This document shows positions 19,336 to 29,291 of a stretch of 64,000 bases of DNA, in pieces. How positions within the stretch are numbered: the stretch's first letter is position 1; every line of letters starts with the position of its first letter. Made by a program: the position numbers and the translations under genes. This DNA comes from Portibacter lacus (GTDB taxonomy: Bacteria; Bacteroidota; Bacteroidia; Chitinophagales; Saprospiraceae): positions 186,001 to 250,000 of the forward strand of contig NZ_JAJNKA010000009.1 in NCBI RefSeq assembly GCF_021533215.1. The letters run 5' to 3'. The notes under the pieces were generated by a model. It saw nothing but the letters and a program-made list of their open reading frames with translations, was not told the origin of the DNA and did no database searches.

Positions 19336-19973
19336 AAGCAATAGTAATAGGAGCAACAGGTCTCGTAGGATCATCTCTAGTAGAACAGTTAATCACCAAT
19401 GAGTCATATGATGAGATTCGGATCTTGCATCGGAGAACTACTGGTTTTGAAGATGCGAAAATAAAGGAAAGTGTTATTGATTTTGATCAACCTGAAAGCT
19501 TTAGAGATAAAGTTAAGGGAGACGTCTTATTCTCCGCTCTAGGGACAACAATGAAAACGGCTGGGAGCAAAGAAGCACAGTATAAAGTAGACTATGAATA
19601 TCAGTATGAAGTCGCTAAGATGGCAGCTGAAAAAGGCGTGCCTACTTATGTGTTAGTTTCATCCTCTGGAGCTGATTCGTCCTCTTCTATTTTCTACACT
19701 AGGATGAAGGGAGAACTAGAAGATGCCGTTCTAAAGCTTCCATTTAAGAAAGTAATTCTTCTACAACCTTCGGTGTTAGATGGAGATCGGCAAGAAAAGC
19801 GCCTAGGTGAAAAAGTAGGAATCGTTGTTGGTAAATTGCTAGCTTGGGTGCCTGGTATAAGAAAATATAGACCGATTCACGTCGATGTAGTTGCTCAAGG
19901 AATGATTAATAGTGTTGATAAATCTCCACTAGGTACCACAGTATATAAATTAGACGAAATATTTGCGCTTTAG
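19332..19973 (+). CDS. NAD(P)-binding atypical short-chain dehydrogenase-like protein
   Basis: 213 aa with an N-terminal Rossmann motif GATGLVGSSLVEQL. Further motifs are ALGTTMKTAGSKEAQYKVD, a conserved VSSSGADSSSSIFYTRMKGELE, and a LQPSVLDGDRQEKRLGE block. These match the atypical SDR group that includes HTATIP2/TIP30-like and NmrA-like proteins. The substrate is unknown. Coupled by a 4-bp overlap to the preceding gene. Its stop codon also overlaps, tail to tail by 4 bp, with the stop of the anti-sigma gene on the other strand. Confidence 0.88.
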   Translation: MKAIVIGATGLVGSSLVEQLITNESYDEIRILHRRTTGFEDAKIKESVIDFDQPESFRDKVKGDVLFSALGTTMKTAGSKEAQYKVDYEYQYEVAKMAAEKGVPTYVLVSSSGADSSSSIFYTRMKGELEDAVLKLPFKKVILLQPSVLDGDRQEKRLGEKVGIVVGKLLAWVPGIRKYRPIHVDVVAQGMINSVDKSPLGTTVYKLDEIFAL

Positions 19974-20761
19974 ATTTTTTCTAAAGCCTGACTACTGACG
20001 ATCTTTTCAACATTCGGATGTGGGCTTCCGCCTTTAGGCTCGATGGTTACGTTTATAGAGCTCGCATTTTTTAAATGATTGATCGAAATAGAACCTTTTT
20101 CCGAGGGCAAGACGCCAAGGTTAACCATTTTACCATCTACATCAGCCCATATTTGATAGCAATGACCTGGGTCAAGTTGGCCAGGACTATTTACATATAT
20201 TATTGCTTTTTCTGCAACGTCATTCCAGAAAGCTGTAGAATTAAAATCTGGTGATAGATTGTTTCCAGAAAGTAGAATTCTAGTTGTCTTATTATGGCTA
20301 GAAAGTGCTAATTCATCTTGTAATAAGTGAACTTCATCTCTGGTCGCTTCTAACTGTCTTTCGACCATGTTTTTCTGAGCATGAACCACCATGTTCACAT
20401 TTGCTAATTCTTGTTTTTGGTTGAATAGTGCGATGGATGCGACGAACCCTATGATTGCTGCTGCCCATGGTATCATAGTATTCGGCTTAGCAGATTTCTT
20501 ATAGTATTTTGACTTTAAGGTGTATTTTGAATCTTCATCTAGACATGAAATAATTGCCTCTTTTAGACCCACGGGTTTTTCTGAATCTAATTTTGTAGCC
20601 ATCTTTTCGATGTGGGCTTTGAGATTCTCATATTCCGATTTTACTTCTGGGTAGGTAGAGATGAAATGTTCCACTTTAGCAATTTTTTCATCATTGCAAG
20701 TTCCCATTAGATACTCATCTAACAAACCGCTTTCTAGAAATTTTCTTGCTTCTTCTTTCAT
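19970..20761 (-). CDS. Anti-sigma factor, RskA-like
   Basis: About 263 aa when started at 20761 (MKEEARKFLESGLLDEYLMG); a longer reading to 20821 adds 20 residues not expected in the family. The N-terminal zinc-less anti-sigma region is followed by one membrane segment (IPWAAAIIGFVASIALF), a coiled coil, and an extracytoplasmic RskA-type domain with YQIWADVDGKMVNLGVLPSEKG and a C-terminal ITIEPKGGSPHPN-like motif (read here as VTIEPKGGSPHPN). Such proteins hold an ECF sigma factor inactive at the membrane. No sigma gene is adjacent; the upstream 656 bp look non-coding, so the partner must be elsewhere. Confidence 0.88.
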   Translation of the reverse strand: MKEEARKFLESGLLDEYLMGTCNDEKIAKVEHFISTYPEVKSEYENLKAHIEKMATKLDSEKPVGLKEAIISCLDEDSKYTLKSKYYKKSAKPNTMIPWAAAIIGFVASIALFNQKQELANVNMVVHAQKNMVERQLEATRDEVHLLQDELALSSHNKTTRILLSGNNLSPDFNSTAFWNDVAEKAIIYVNSPGQLDPGHCYQIWADVDGKMVNLGVLPSEKGSISINHLKNASSINVTIEPKGGSPHPNVEKIVSSQALEKI

Positions 20762-21417
20762 TTTAATTCGCTTATAGGAATCCTGTTTATTGACAAACAA
20801 TTTTCCGACACATGAACCCAAAATTGGCTTGCTTTACTGGTTTTCTAGCGCTATTTTTCAGGCTCTTTTTAAACTTCGTCAATTTTTAAGTTTAACAATT
20901 GGTGTAAAAATAATTTTTAAGGTTAACAGAAAAATCTGAAATAGGATTAATACTATTTTGAAATATTCAGAAGATTCAACATCATTCTACACTAAAAATT
21001 AGTGTGGTTAGCTCAATACATTAATATGGTCAAATCATTAAAAGTAAGTCACGGTCTGTGTTACTTTTTTAACATTTAGAAAATGATTGAATATTCCTAT
21101 ACATCATCTGCCACTCATAAAATATCTTTCACTTTTAAACGTAAAGAACTCATTCACAATAGATTTGAAAAGTATGGTAATCCTGTTCTTTTCATTTATT
21201 CTATCATAAATTCTATTGTTTCAAACATATCAATTTGAATTAAGTTTAAATTTTGCTTCTTCCTAATAATGCTATAAACGTCTTAATTTTAATTTTCGCA
21301 TAGATTTTTCAGTGAAATTTGAGTTTCAACCTTGTATATAATAAGTACATTGAAACGATCGATGTGGAAGGTAATCAAACAATTATGTGGGAAATGCTAC
21401 TTCATTTTTGAATTGCT
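20762..21417. other. Long intergenic region
   Basis: About 650 very AT-rich bases with no gene that I can support. One perfect inverted repeat, ACACTAA-AAA-TTAGTGT, lies at 20989-21005; it lacks a T run and looks more like a protein-binding dyad than a terminator. There is no trace of the sigma factor expected beside the anti-sigma gene. Confidence 0.55.
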
Positions 21418-22881
21418 TTAAGAGGATTGGCTACCTATCTCAGTAACCACTTGATCTAATTTTCCTTCAAGGATTAATTTTAGATATTTAGCAGTTGCTT
21501 CGGGAAATCCACTAATTTGGTTAAGATTTTCTTCCCACAAAACTTCATCTGCAAGCATTTCATAGATACTCACGGCTGAAATGACACCTGAGGTATTAAT
21601 TTTCATCCAATGCTGAGTTAACTTTTCAATTTTTTCTGCTTCATCATTCGCAGTATATACTTTTCCATTGAAATCACCTTTATAGAAGATCAACAAAGCA
21701 GCAAAGGAAAGCATAAGCCCTTTAGGAGTGGTTTTGTTGTGGACGATATATGATTTGATAGTAGGTTTTAATCTAACATTAAACTTAGAAATAGAGTACA
21801 TCGAAATACTTTGCAGTTTATGTTCGAGGAAGGGATTGCGAAACCGATCCAAAACACTTTGACCAAATTGCTCAGCAGTTTCACGCTCTATATCAATAGA
21901 TGGAGTAATCTCTTCGAAAACAACTTTTTCGATAAATGGTCCTAGTGCTGAATGATTCACTGCATCCTTAACCAACTGAACGCCCATTAATAAGCCAACA
22001 GGTACCATAGCAGTATGAGCACCATTTAGAATTTTTATCTTTTGCTCCTTGAAAGGAGTTAAGTCTTTAGTGTAAACTACATTTAATCCTATCCGATCTA
22101 GAGGCAATAATTGAGCTAAATCAAATTTAGTTTCTATAGCCCAAAGGTGGTATGGTTCCCCTTCTGTAATCATATTATCTATGAAACCAGTTCTTTCTTG
22201 GTATTTAGTTAATTGATCTTGATTGATTCCAGGGACGATTCGATCGACTAATGAATTACAGAATTGAACACGTTCATCTAGCCACAATTTAAAAGCATCT
22301 TCTAAGTCCCAATGATTAATATATTCGAATATGCTATTTTTAAGCACTTGACCATTCTGATCTACTAATTCGCAAGGAATAATCACACATTTTCCACTTC
22401 TGTCGTTCTGAAAATGAGTCCATCGGGCATGAAGCCATCTACATAACTGCCCTGGAAAAGTACTAGGAATCTCATCTGCTTTGTCCTGGCTGTCGAATGC
22501 CAGGCCTGTCTCCGTTGTATTAGAAACGATAATATTAAGCTGAGGATTTAAAGCGGACTTTAAGAATTCGTCGTATTCATTATGAACTTCGAGAATACGA
22601 ACCACACTTTTTATAAGGACCATTTCGTCCACGGTACGACCTTTCATGTAGCCTTTAGAAAACAAGTGGTACAGACCATCTTGCTCAGCCCACTGGTTAT
22701 AGTTGCCTTCTTTTCTTACTTTTACAGCCAGAATGCCGATCTTTTCATCATTGGATTGTCTATTATATTTGTCTATTATCCAATCTACAAAACCACGTAG
22801 AAAATTTCCTCCACCAAATTGAAGTATCCGTTCTGGATAGACATGGGTAACATTTGCTGATTTTCGAGATAAATTCTTCAA
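21418..22881 (-). CDS. uxaB: Tagaturonate reductase (altronate oxidoreductase)
   Basis: 487 aa, close to the usual 480-odd residues of UxaB. The N-terminal nucleotide-binding motif reads ILQFGGGNFLRGFVDWIID. Conserved blocks follow: IIVSNTTETGLAF, KCVIIPCELVDQNG, and KILNGAHTAMVPVGLLMG, the last being the catalytic-region signature of the mannitol dehydrogenase/UxaB superfamily. It reversibly converts tagaturonate to altronate with NADH in the cytoplasm, a step of galacturonate use. The other pathway genes (uxaC, uxaA, kdgK) are not next to it. UxuB-like fructuronate reductase is the main alternative, but the glycine-rich start favours UxaB. Confidence 0.88.
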   Translation of the reverse strand: MKNLSRKSANVTHVYPERILQFGGGNFLRGFVDWIIDKYNRQSNDEKIGILAVKVRKEGNYNQWAEQDGLYHLFSKGYMKGRTVDEMVLIKSVVRILEVHNEYDEFLKSALNPQLNIIVSNTTETGLAFDSQDKADEIPSTFPGQLCRWLHARWTHFQNDRSGKCVIIPCELVDQNGQVLKNSIFEYINHWDLEDAFKLWLDERVQFCNSLVDRIVPGINQDQLTKYQERTGFIDNMITEGEPYHLWAIETKFDLAQLLPLDRIGLNVVYTKDLTPFKEQKIKILNGAHTAMVPVGLLMGVQLVKDAVNHSALGPFIEKVVFEEITPSIDIERETAEQFGQSVLDRFRNPFLEHKLQSISMYSISKFNVRLKPTIKSYIVHNKTTPKGLMLSFAALLIFYKGDFNGKVYTANDEAEKIEKLTQHWMKINTSGVISAVSIYEMLADEVLWEENLNQISGFPEATAKYLKLILEGKLDQVVTEIGSQSS

Positions 22882-23234
22882 TGATTTGCAATAATTTTTT
22901 TTTGTAATCGGGTTGGTAAGTATAAATATTTTCTTGCTAATTATTGATTATTTTGTGAAACAAATACTAAATAAATGCAAAACATTTCATTTATACTGCA
23001 TGGATATATTTTAATATTGGAGATTTATGCTAAGTAATTAGAGTGATCAGATCGTTTATTGTCAATGTTAGACTCTTTATCCATATGGTATGAAGTCAAA
23101 AAATAAAAATGTTAAAGCGCGACTGAATGATCTTCTCAAAGTACTTCGGTTATAAACTTGCACAAAAATTGACAGCACCATAACTTTCATTTTACAAAGC
23201 TGCGATTATTGATTAAGTTTGCCTAAAAATTATA
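22882..23234. other. Intergenic region between divergent genes
   Basis: About 350 AT-rich bases between uxaB (minus) and the esterase operon (plus). No gene or clear regulatory element was recognised. Confidence 0.55.
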
Positions 23235-24008
23235 TTGACCAATTACAATCCGATAATTGAAGTGATAGAAGAGGCATATTATATTGCCGAATTCGATACG
23301 ACTAGAAAAATTTCAGCACTTCTACCATATGATTATTATGAATCAGAAAAGCATTATGCTGTGCTCTATCTTCAAGATGGTCAGAATTTATTTAATCCAC
23401 ATGCACCATTTGGTGATTGGGCGATAGATAAGTCATTAGCGATTTTAGCACAAGACGGTTATAAGGATTTAATCATCATAGCGATAGATCATGGGGATGA
23501 GAAAAGAACCTCAGAATATTTACCTTATAAACATTCAAAGTATGGTGAAGGACAAGGAAAGTCGTATATTAACTTTATGCGGGAGAAATTAATCCCGTAT
23601 GTGAATAATAAGTATCGAGTGCTTACAGATTATGCTGATACAGGAATTGGAGGTAGTTCTATGGGAGGATTAATTAGCCTATATGGAGGACTAAAGCATC
23701 CTGAGATTTTCGGAAAATTGATGGTGTTTTCACCAAGCTTATGGATTGCGAAAAAGATTTACAAAGAAGCTAAGAAATTCACTCCTCGCACAGATACAAA
23801 AGTATACGTGTATGCAGGAGGGAAGGAAAGCAAGACACACTTGAATAATGTATTAAGACTAGAAGGGATTTTTAAGGATAAAATATCCGATGATGCCTTT
23901 TTTGATATGGAAGTTAAAATTAATCCTACAGGAAAACATTCGGAATGGTATTGGGCTCAGGAATTTCCGAAAGCTGTAAAGTGGTTATTTTATGACAAAA
24001 GATTTTAA
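23235..24008 (+). CDS. Esterase-D/Fes-like alpha/beta hydrolase
   Basis: 257 aa with an inferred TTG start; the next in-frame ATG lies far inside the fold. Motifs of the PF00756 esterase family are present: VLYLQDGQNLFNP near the N-terminus, and the nucleophile elbow GIGGSSMGGLISLYGG. No signal peptide is seen, so it is cytoplasmic. First gene of a three-gene operon with an M17 aminopeptidase 8 bp downstream and an ATP-grasp ligase. A second esterase stands first in the other ATP-grasp cluster at 52792-56900. Inferred: hydrolysis of a peptide or amide ester linked to the ligase product. Confidence 0.85.
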   Translation: MTNYNPIIEVIEEAYYIAEFDTTRKISALLPYDYYESEKHYAVLYLQDGQNLFNPHAPFGDWAIDKSLAILAQDGYKDLIIIAIDHGDEKRTSEYLPYKHSKYGEGQGKSYINFMREKLIPYVNNKYRVLTDYADTGIGGSSMGGLISLYGGLKHPEIFGKLMVFSPSLWIAKKIYKEAKKFTPRTDTKVYVYAGGKESKTHLNNVLRLEGIFKDKISDDAFFDMEVKINPTGKHSEWYWAQEFPKAVKWLFYDKRF

Positions 24009-24016
24009 AATTAACA

Positions 24017-25429
24017 ATGGAATTTAAACATAAAAAAAGTATATCCCAGAAGGGTGATTTAATTATTCCTTTCTATAAAGACGATATAGATCAGGATCGA
24101 ATAACAAGACTAACTGGTGTTTCTAAGGTAGATTTTGAAGCAGAATTTTCAACATACACCATGATCTACAGTAAATCTGGATCTAAGATCTATTTGCTGG
24201 GGTTAGGAGAATCAAAGCATAAGAACAGAATAAATGAAAGCTTCAGACACTTATTTTTCAATGAGAAAAGTAAGCTAGGAGATGAAATTCAAGTGGATTG
24301 TATCTGCCTAAGTCTTCAGGAAGTTAATGATGCGGTTATCGGAATGACGATGTCTCAGTATGAAATTGCTCAATATAAAACGGAGAAGAAGTCTAAGTCT
24401 ACGCTTGATGTGCTCTTAGTTTCTGGAGAGGATATTTCTTATGCAATGGGAGAAGGGTTTGTTACAGGTGACACCATTAACCGAATCAAGGTACTTGTTG
24501 ATGCACCACCTAATGTGAAAACTCCAGCTTTCTTAGCTCAATGGGCACGGGAGTCTTCTAAGAAGAATGGGTATCAATGCAAAGTGTGGAATGAGAAGGA
24601 TCTGATAAAAGACGGATTTGCAGCAATCACAGCTGTGGGGCAGGGTAGTCAACATCCACCTCGGTTAATCCAATGTAGCTACCTGCCTAAAGATGGGAAA
24701 AAGGTTGACATCGCATTGGTAGGGAAAGGAATTACATTTGATACAGGAGGACTCTCGATTAAGGGATCTACTAACCTGCATTATATGAAAAGTGATATGG
24801 GTGGAGCTGCCGCGGTTTTAGGAGCTGTGGAGTTAGCATCTCGATTGAAGTTAAATGTAAATATCGTCGGAATAGTAGGAGCAGCGGAAAATGCAGTTGA
24901 TGGTAATAGTTACCTTCCAGGTGATGTTATTCAATCTTATTCTGGAAAGTCGATTGAGATTATAGATACGGATGCTGAGGGGAGATTAGTGTTAGCAGAT
25001 GGATTAAATTATGCGATTAAGAAACACAAGCCTAAAACGGTAATAGACCTTGCGACCTTAACGGGAAGTGCTGTTCGTACTTTAGGATATTCAGCAGCAG
25101 CCATGTTTACGTCTAATGATAAAATGGCGGCTAAGCTTTACAGTCTTGGGGACGAGATTTTTGAAAGGGTATGGAGATTGCCGATATATGAAGAGCTGTC
25201 AGATGATATTCATTCCGATATTGCTGATGTAAGAAATTTTAGTGGGAAGCCAGTAGCAGGAGCAAGTGCAGCAGCTAAATTTTTAGAATATTTTACAGAA
25301 GGGCATCCATCGTGGGTTCATTTGGATATCGCAGGTGTTGCTTTTGGGGCGAATGCGTACGCTAAGATGAAGAGTTCTTCAGGTTATGGTGTGCGATTAA
25401 TGGTTGAATATATAAAAACACTCGAGTAA
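24017..25429 (+). CDS. M17 leucyl aminopeptidase (PepA-like)
   Basis: 470 aa. The metal site is complete: K237 in VGKGITFDTGGLSIK and D317-T-D-A-E321-G-R323 in DTDAEGRLVLADG. Further M17 blocks are KSDMGGAAAVLGA, VIDLATLTGSAV and AGASAAAKFLEYF. The N-terminal macro-like half is shorter and more divergent than in housekeeping PepA. No signal peptide, so cytoplasmic. It overlaps the ATP-grasp start by 1 bp (TAATG). This position in an operon with a ligase suggests trimming or recycling of a peptide made by that ligase (inference), beyond general protein turnover. Confidence 0.93.
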   Translation: MEFKHKKSISQKGDLIIPFYKDDIDQDRITRLTGVSKVDFEAEFSTYTMIYSKSGSKIYLLGLGESKHKNRINESFRHLFFNEKSKLGDEIQVDCICLSLQEVNDAVIGMTMSQYEIAQYKTEKKSKSTLDVLLVSGEDISYAMGEGFVTGDTINRIKVLVDAPPNVKTPAFLAQWARESSKKNGYQCKVWNEKDLIKDGFAAITAVGQGSQHPPRLIQCSYLPKDGKKVDIALVGKGITFDTGGLSIKGSTNLHYMKSDMGGAAAVLGAVELASRLKLNVNIVGIVGAAENAVDGNSYLPGDVIQSYSGKSIEIIDTDAEGRLVLADGLNYAIKKHKPKTVIDLATLTGSAVRTLGYSAAAMFTSNDKMAAKLYSLGDEIFERVWRLPIYEELSDDIHSDIADVRNFSGKPVAGASAAAKFLEYFTEGHPSWVHLDIAGVAFGANAYAKMKSSSGYGVRLMVEYIKTLE

Positions 25430-26613
25430 TGAATTTTCTTTGTATTTGTACTTATTTTAAAGGACAGGATTTCTTTCGTTATTGTAAAAAGGAAGGAAAT
25501 AAAGTATATCTTTTAACGAAGAAAAAGCTGGAGCATGAAGCATGGCCTTGGGATTCGATAGATGATGTTTTCTATGTAGATGATTGGGTGGATGATCATG
25601 TGATTAATGGAATCGCTTATAAATTTAGGTCTATTAAATTTGATCGGTTTGTAGCCTTGGATGACTTTGATGTTGAAAAAGTAACAAGACTCAGAGAGCA
25701 TTTTCGGATGCCAGGAATGGGAGATACGACAGGGAGGTATTTTAGAGATAAATTGGCGATGAGGATAAAAGCCAAGAGCGAAGGAATTCCGGTTCCTGAA
25801 TTTACCCCTTTGTTCAATGATGAAGATATTAATCATTTCGCTGATCATACACCACTTCCATGGTTGATCAAACCGAGAAGTGAGGCATCAGCCGCGGGCA
25901 TTAAGAAAATTCATTCTAAGGAGCAACTTTGGGAAATGATACATGAATTAGGAGATGAACGTCATCGTTTCCTTGTGGAGAAATTTACGCCGGGAGATGT
26001 ATATCATGTAGATAGCCTCAATTATGAAGATAAGGTTGTTTTTGCACGAACGAGTAGATACCTAGATACTCCATTCGAAGTAGCACAAGGTGGTGGCATT
26101 TTCAGATCTCAAACCTTGGCATCTGGAAGCAAAGAGGAGAGGGAGTTTTTAGAGATTAATGCGGATGTAATGAGGGCTTTTGGATTGAAATATGGAGCAT
26201 CTCATACTGAATTTATCAAAGCACACCAAACTGGGGAATTGTTTTTCCTGGAAACATCTTGTAGAGTGGGAGGCGCGAATCTTGCTGAAATGGTAGAGGT
26301 CGCAAGTGGTATCAATTTGTGGGGAGAATGGGCAAGGATTGAAACTGCTGTTTTGAAAAACGAAAAATATAAACTACCAAAGATTAATAAAGGTATAGCA
26401 GGAATTGTGGTATCTCTAAGCAGATTTGAATATCCAGATACTTCTTCATTTACGGATTCTGAAATCAAATGGAGGATGAATAAAAAGTGGCATATAGGAT
26501 TTATTGTTGCGGACAAAAAAGAAGAGAAAGTTACGGAGTTATTAAATAAATACACGGGCGTAATAGGAGAGCATTTTCATGCAAGTGCAGATATGCCAGA
26601 TAAATTGGAATAA
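25429..26613 (+). CDS. ATP-grasp carboxylate-amine ligase
   Basis: 394 aa. A Rossmann-like N-terminal third (MNFLCICTYFKGQDFFRYC...) is followed by the ATP-grasp region. The nucleotide-binding Lys lies in PWLIKPRSEASAAGIKKI, the small-lobe ATP-binding strand in HRFLVEKFTPGDVYHVDS, and the metal-binding acidic motif in LFFLETSCRVGGANL. A C-terminal domain ends the protein. The family joins a carboxylate to an amine through an acyl-phosphate. The substrates are unknown. It is the last gene of the esterase-M17-ligase operon and is coupled to M17 by a 1-bp overlap. Confidence 0.88.
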   Translation: MNFLCICTYFKGQDFFRYCKKEGNKVYLLTKKKLEHEAWPWDSIDDVFYVDDWVDDHVINGIAYKFRSIKFDRFVALDDFDVEKVTRLREHFRMPGMGDTTGRYFRDKLAMRIKAKSEGIPVPEFTPLFNDEDINHFADHTPLPWLIKPRSEASAAGIKKIHSKEQLWEMIHELGDERHRFLVEKFTPGDVYHVDSLNYEDKVVFARTSRYLDTPFEVAQGGGIFRSQTLASGSKEEREFLEINADVMRAFGLKYGASHTEFIKAHQTGELFFLETSCRVGGANLAEMVEVASGINLWGEWARIETAVLKNEKYKLPKINKGIAGIVVSLSRFEYPDTSSFTDSEIKWRMNKKWHIGFIVADKKEEKVTELLNKYTGVIGEHFHASADMPDKLE

Positions 26614-26734
26614 ATAGAAAAAAGTCGAAAAAATACCGTCATATTATCTCTTTATTATTTTATGGTACTAGTCGAAAATCGTCATTGGTTTATCGTCAAT
26701 ATTAAATAGAAAAGCGTAATTCTAAAAATCACGT

Positions 26735-29263
26735 TCACCTATCTACCGATTCTCCATTTTTATCTTTTATATCAGGTATTCCAGTGCCGCACGGCCCAAT
26801 CAAAGCTTTAAAATTACTGCCTTGTTTTATATGAGCACCTGGTAATAATGTAACAGAATTTCCTGCTTGGAAAAAGACATTCGATGTGAATTCTCCGAAA
26901 ACTTGACCACTACTTGTGATATTATTTTGTGCTTCGTAATATTTAAAACCACTGTGTGTTACTGAAGGAGAGAAGGTAAGACTTTCTAAGCATGCACTAG
27001 GACTAATTGGTGCTTTCCAGATCCCCCTACCAAAAGTGCCAGCATATAACGTTCCCGATCCATGCTCAATTGCCAGGTCATTTATAACAACATTAGGGAG
27101 TCCATTCCTATATGGAATCCAATCTGTCGATCCTGCTTTTCTTAAAAAAATGCCAATATTTGCACCCACATAAATATCACCATTTACTGCGACGGTAATA
27201 CATCTTATGGGAATATCAGGAAGTGAACCTGTGATATTGGTCCAGGTGGTACCAGCATTTGTTGACATCACCACGCCTGTAGGAAATTCATACCCTCCAA
27301 AAGAAGCACATACAAAATTAGAATTGAGAGGATGCACTGCAATATCGGATATGGAAGGAAACTCAGAGGCTGCGGGAAACTCAGGATTGCTAGAAATTTC
27401 TTCAACTGAACTTCCAAAATCATTAGAAATATACATCTTCTTAGGCCCTGCCAAATATAGCCTATTATTATTGCTAGGACAGGATTCTAAAGCATTACCA
27501 GCTAGAAGGTTAATAGAATCAAAACTAACGCCTTCATTTGTTGATTTATATAGTTTACCATTGAAATTACTAGAAGCTACAACCATTGTATTGTTATCAT
27601 CAGGTTTAATAGCCAGTTTACTAAACCCAAGCGGAAGAGATAAGAAATTCACTTCAATATTACCATCATCAGCAAACCTCTTTGTGCTCCCACTTGTAGA
27701 AACAATATATTTGGACTTGTCACCATTATAGAACTTTACATCAAAGCCATCTGTGCCTAGAATATGATCGTGAAGGATTGAATTACTTTTTCTGATTTTA
27801 AGACCGTTGTCCTGAAGTCCTCCAACTACATAATGTTCATCTTCAGGTGTGACATCAATTCTGTAATACTGTGCTAAACCCAGACCTGCCGACAGGTCAG
27901 ACCAAGTTTGTCCCTGGTTTTCAGAAACATAGAAACCTCCATCGGTTGCAGCATACAATTTATTATTAAGAGGATTAAAGGCAATATCATGAAAATCGGG
28001 ATGTACATACCAAGATATGCTATCGGTGTATCTATAGTGTGTAATTTGTGAAAAATGTACACCACCATTGACTGTTTTCCAGGCATTGAGACCGCAAGTT
28101 ATTACAGTATTCTTATTAATCGGAGAAGCAGCTGCACAGAAATTATATGTAGTTTGACCTCCTGGTGTATTAGGTGAATCATGAACTCTAAGAAAACTCT
28201 CCCCTTCATTTTGTGAAATGTAAAATCCTTGATATGTGTTATTTGGGAGATTAGGTCCTATAAATGCATATACTCTTGATGGATCAGCTGGGGTAACAGC
28301 AAGTGCTTTTCTGCCCTTCAATTGTATGATAGGAGTTATTGTGGGGTCATCCCAATACGAAGTATTTATGTTATTATATTTCAGTATAGTGAAGTCAGTT
28401 GCAATATATACTTTGTCTGATGATCCTGGCTTAAATTTAACATCGTAAATCTTACCATTGCGCTTTTTCGTCCAGTTATTACCTCCATCTGTTGTGCGAT
28501 ATAACCCTTCTGTTGTGGCTGCAAGCAAATGATTTGCATCATTGGGATCCATCTCTAAGGTAAATCCAGCATATGTAGTGTCTATGCCTAAATCTTGAGC
28601 TATCCACGTAGCCCCACCGTTGGTCGATTTAAATACGCCAGAACTAAAGAAGTATCCTCCACCATCTCCATCACCGGATAATGCATACACGACTTGTGGG
28701 TTTTCATGGCTAACCACAATGCCAGAGATACCTAATGAAGGCAAATAGTCATCAAGGACATTCCAGGTGTTACCACCATCTATCGTCTTCCATAATCCAC
28801 CTGCAGGACCGCCTATATAAATAATATTCTCATTAGTAGGGTGGAAAGCCATTCTATTGACACGACCGATTCCTATAAAATGTGTTGAAGTTGGATCCGC
28901 CACACTACCATCAGGGCCCGCATAAGTCCAATTGGACAGGGTGTTACGATCTACGCTCTGATCCATTTTCTTGATATGCTTATCTGCTTTGAGTAATGCC
29001 AGTTTATTCTTTGCCAATTCACCACTAGGCATTTGCTCAAGTTGCATATCATATTCCCATCGTTTCCAATGTTTGTATTTTGGGTCACTATAATGTATTT
29101 CCTTACCTTCCTTTTTCAGTTTAGCGTAATATGCTTCAGTTATAGCTTGTATCTCTGAAAACTTTGTGATCCCTTTTAATTGTTCACTAAGCTGAGCATT
29201 GAGATTATTGAATGCTAGCATTAAAATCAGGACAGACGTAATTATTGTTAATGATCTTTTCAT
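26735..29263 (-). CDS. Secreted BNR/sortilin-like beta-propeller protein with three-coathanger tail
   Basis: About 842 aa. Start set at 29263 (MKRSLTIITSVLILMLAFNNLNAQ), giving a clean signal peptide and a 28-bp gap to the upstream gene; a longer start at 29308 would overlap that gene by 17 bp. Some ten BNR-type repeats follow (S-x-N-x-G-x-T-W, for example KTIDGGNTWNVL, KSTNGGATWIAQ, ENQGQTWSDLS), as in VPS10/sortilin-type propellers and some xyloglucanases. No catalytic Asp pair can be confirmed. The C-terminus (NVFFQAGNSVTLLPGAHIKQGSNFKA) is a three-coathanger module. Second gene of a two-gene operon; its upstream element resembles that of the susCD operon. Confidence 0.82.
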   Translation of the reverse strand: MKRSLTIITSVLILMLAFNNLNAQLSEQLKGITKFSEIQAITEAYYAKLKKEGKEIHYSDPKYKHWKRWEYDMQLEQMPSGELAKNKLALLKADKHIKKMDQSVDRNTLSNWTYAGPDGSVADPTSTHFIGIGRVNRMAFHPTNENIIYIGGPAGGLWKTIDGGNTWNVLDDYLPSLGISGIVVSHENPQVVYALSGDGDGGGYFFSSGVFKSTNGGATWIAQDLGIDTTYAGFTLEMDPNDANHLLAATTEGLYRTTDGGNNWTKKRNGKIYDVKFKPGSSDKVYIATDFTILKYNNINTSYWDDPTITPIIQLKGRKALAVTPADPSRVYAFIGPNLPNNTYQGFYISQNEGESFLRVHDSPNTPGGQTTYNFCAAASPINKNTVITCGLNAWKTVNGGVHFSQITHYRYTDSISWYVHPDFHDIAFNPLNNKLYAATDGGFYVSENQGQTWSDLSAGLGLAQYYRIDVTPEDEHYVVGGLQDNGLKIRKSNSILHDHILGTDGFDVKFYNGDKSKYIVSTSGSTKRFADDGNIEVNFLSLPLGFSKLAIKPDDNNTMVVASSNFNGKLYKSTNEGVSFDSINLLAGNALESCPSNNNRLYLAGPKKMYISNDFGSSVEEISSNPEFPAASEFPSISDIAVHPLNSNFVCASFGGYEFPTGVVMSTNAGTTWTNITGSLPDIPIRCITVAVNGDIYVGANIGIFLRKAGSTDWIPYRNGLPNVVINDLAIEHGSGTLYAGTFGRGIWKAPISPSACLESLTFSPSVTHSGFKYYEAQNNITSSGQVFGEFTSNVFFQAGNSVTLLPGAHIKQGSNFKALIGPCGTGIPDIKDKNGESVDR

Positions 29264-29291
29264 TTTTAGCATTTGAACTTTAACTGACTTG

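Noticed and set aside
27207-27731. 174-aa plus-strand frame
   Set aside because: It is antisense within the BNR-repeat protein and shows no recognisable domain.
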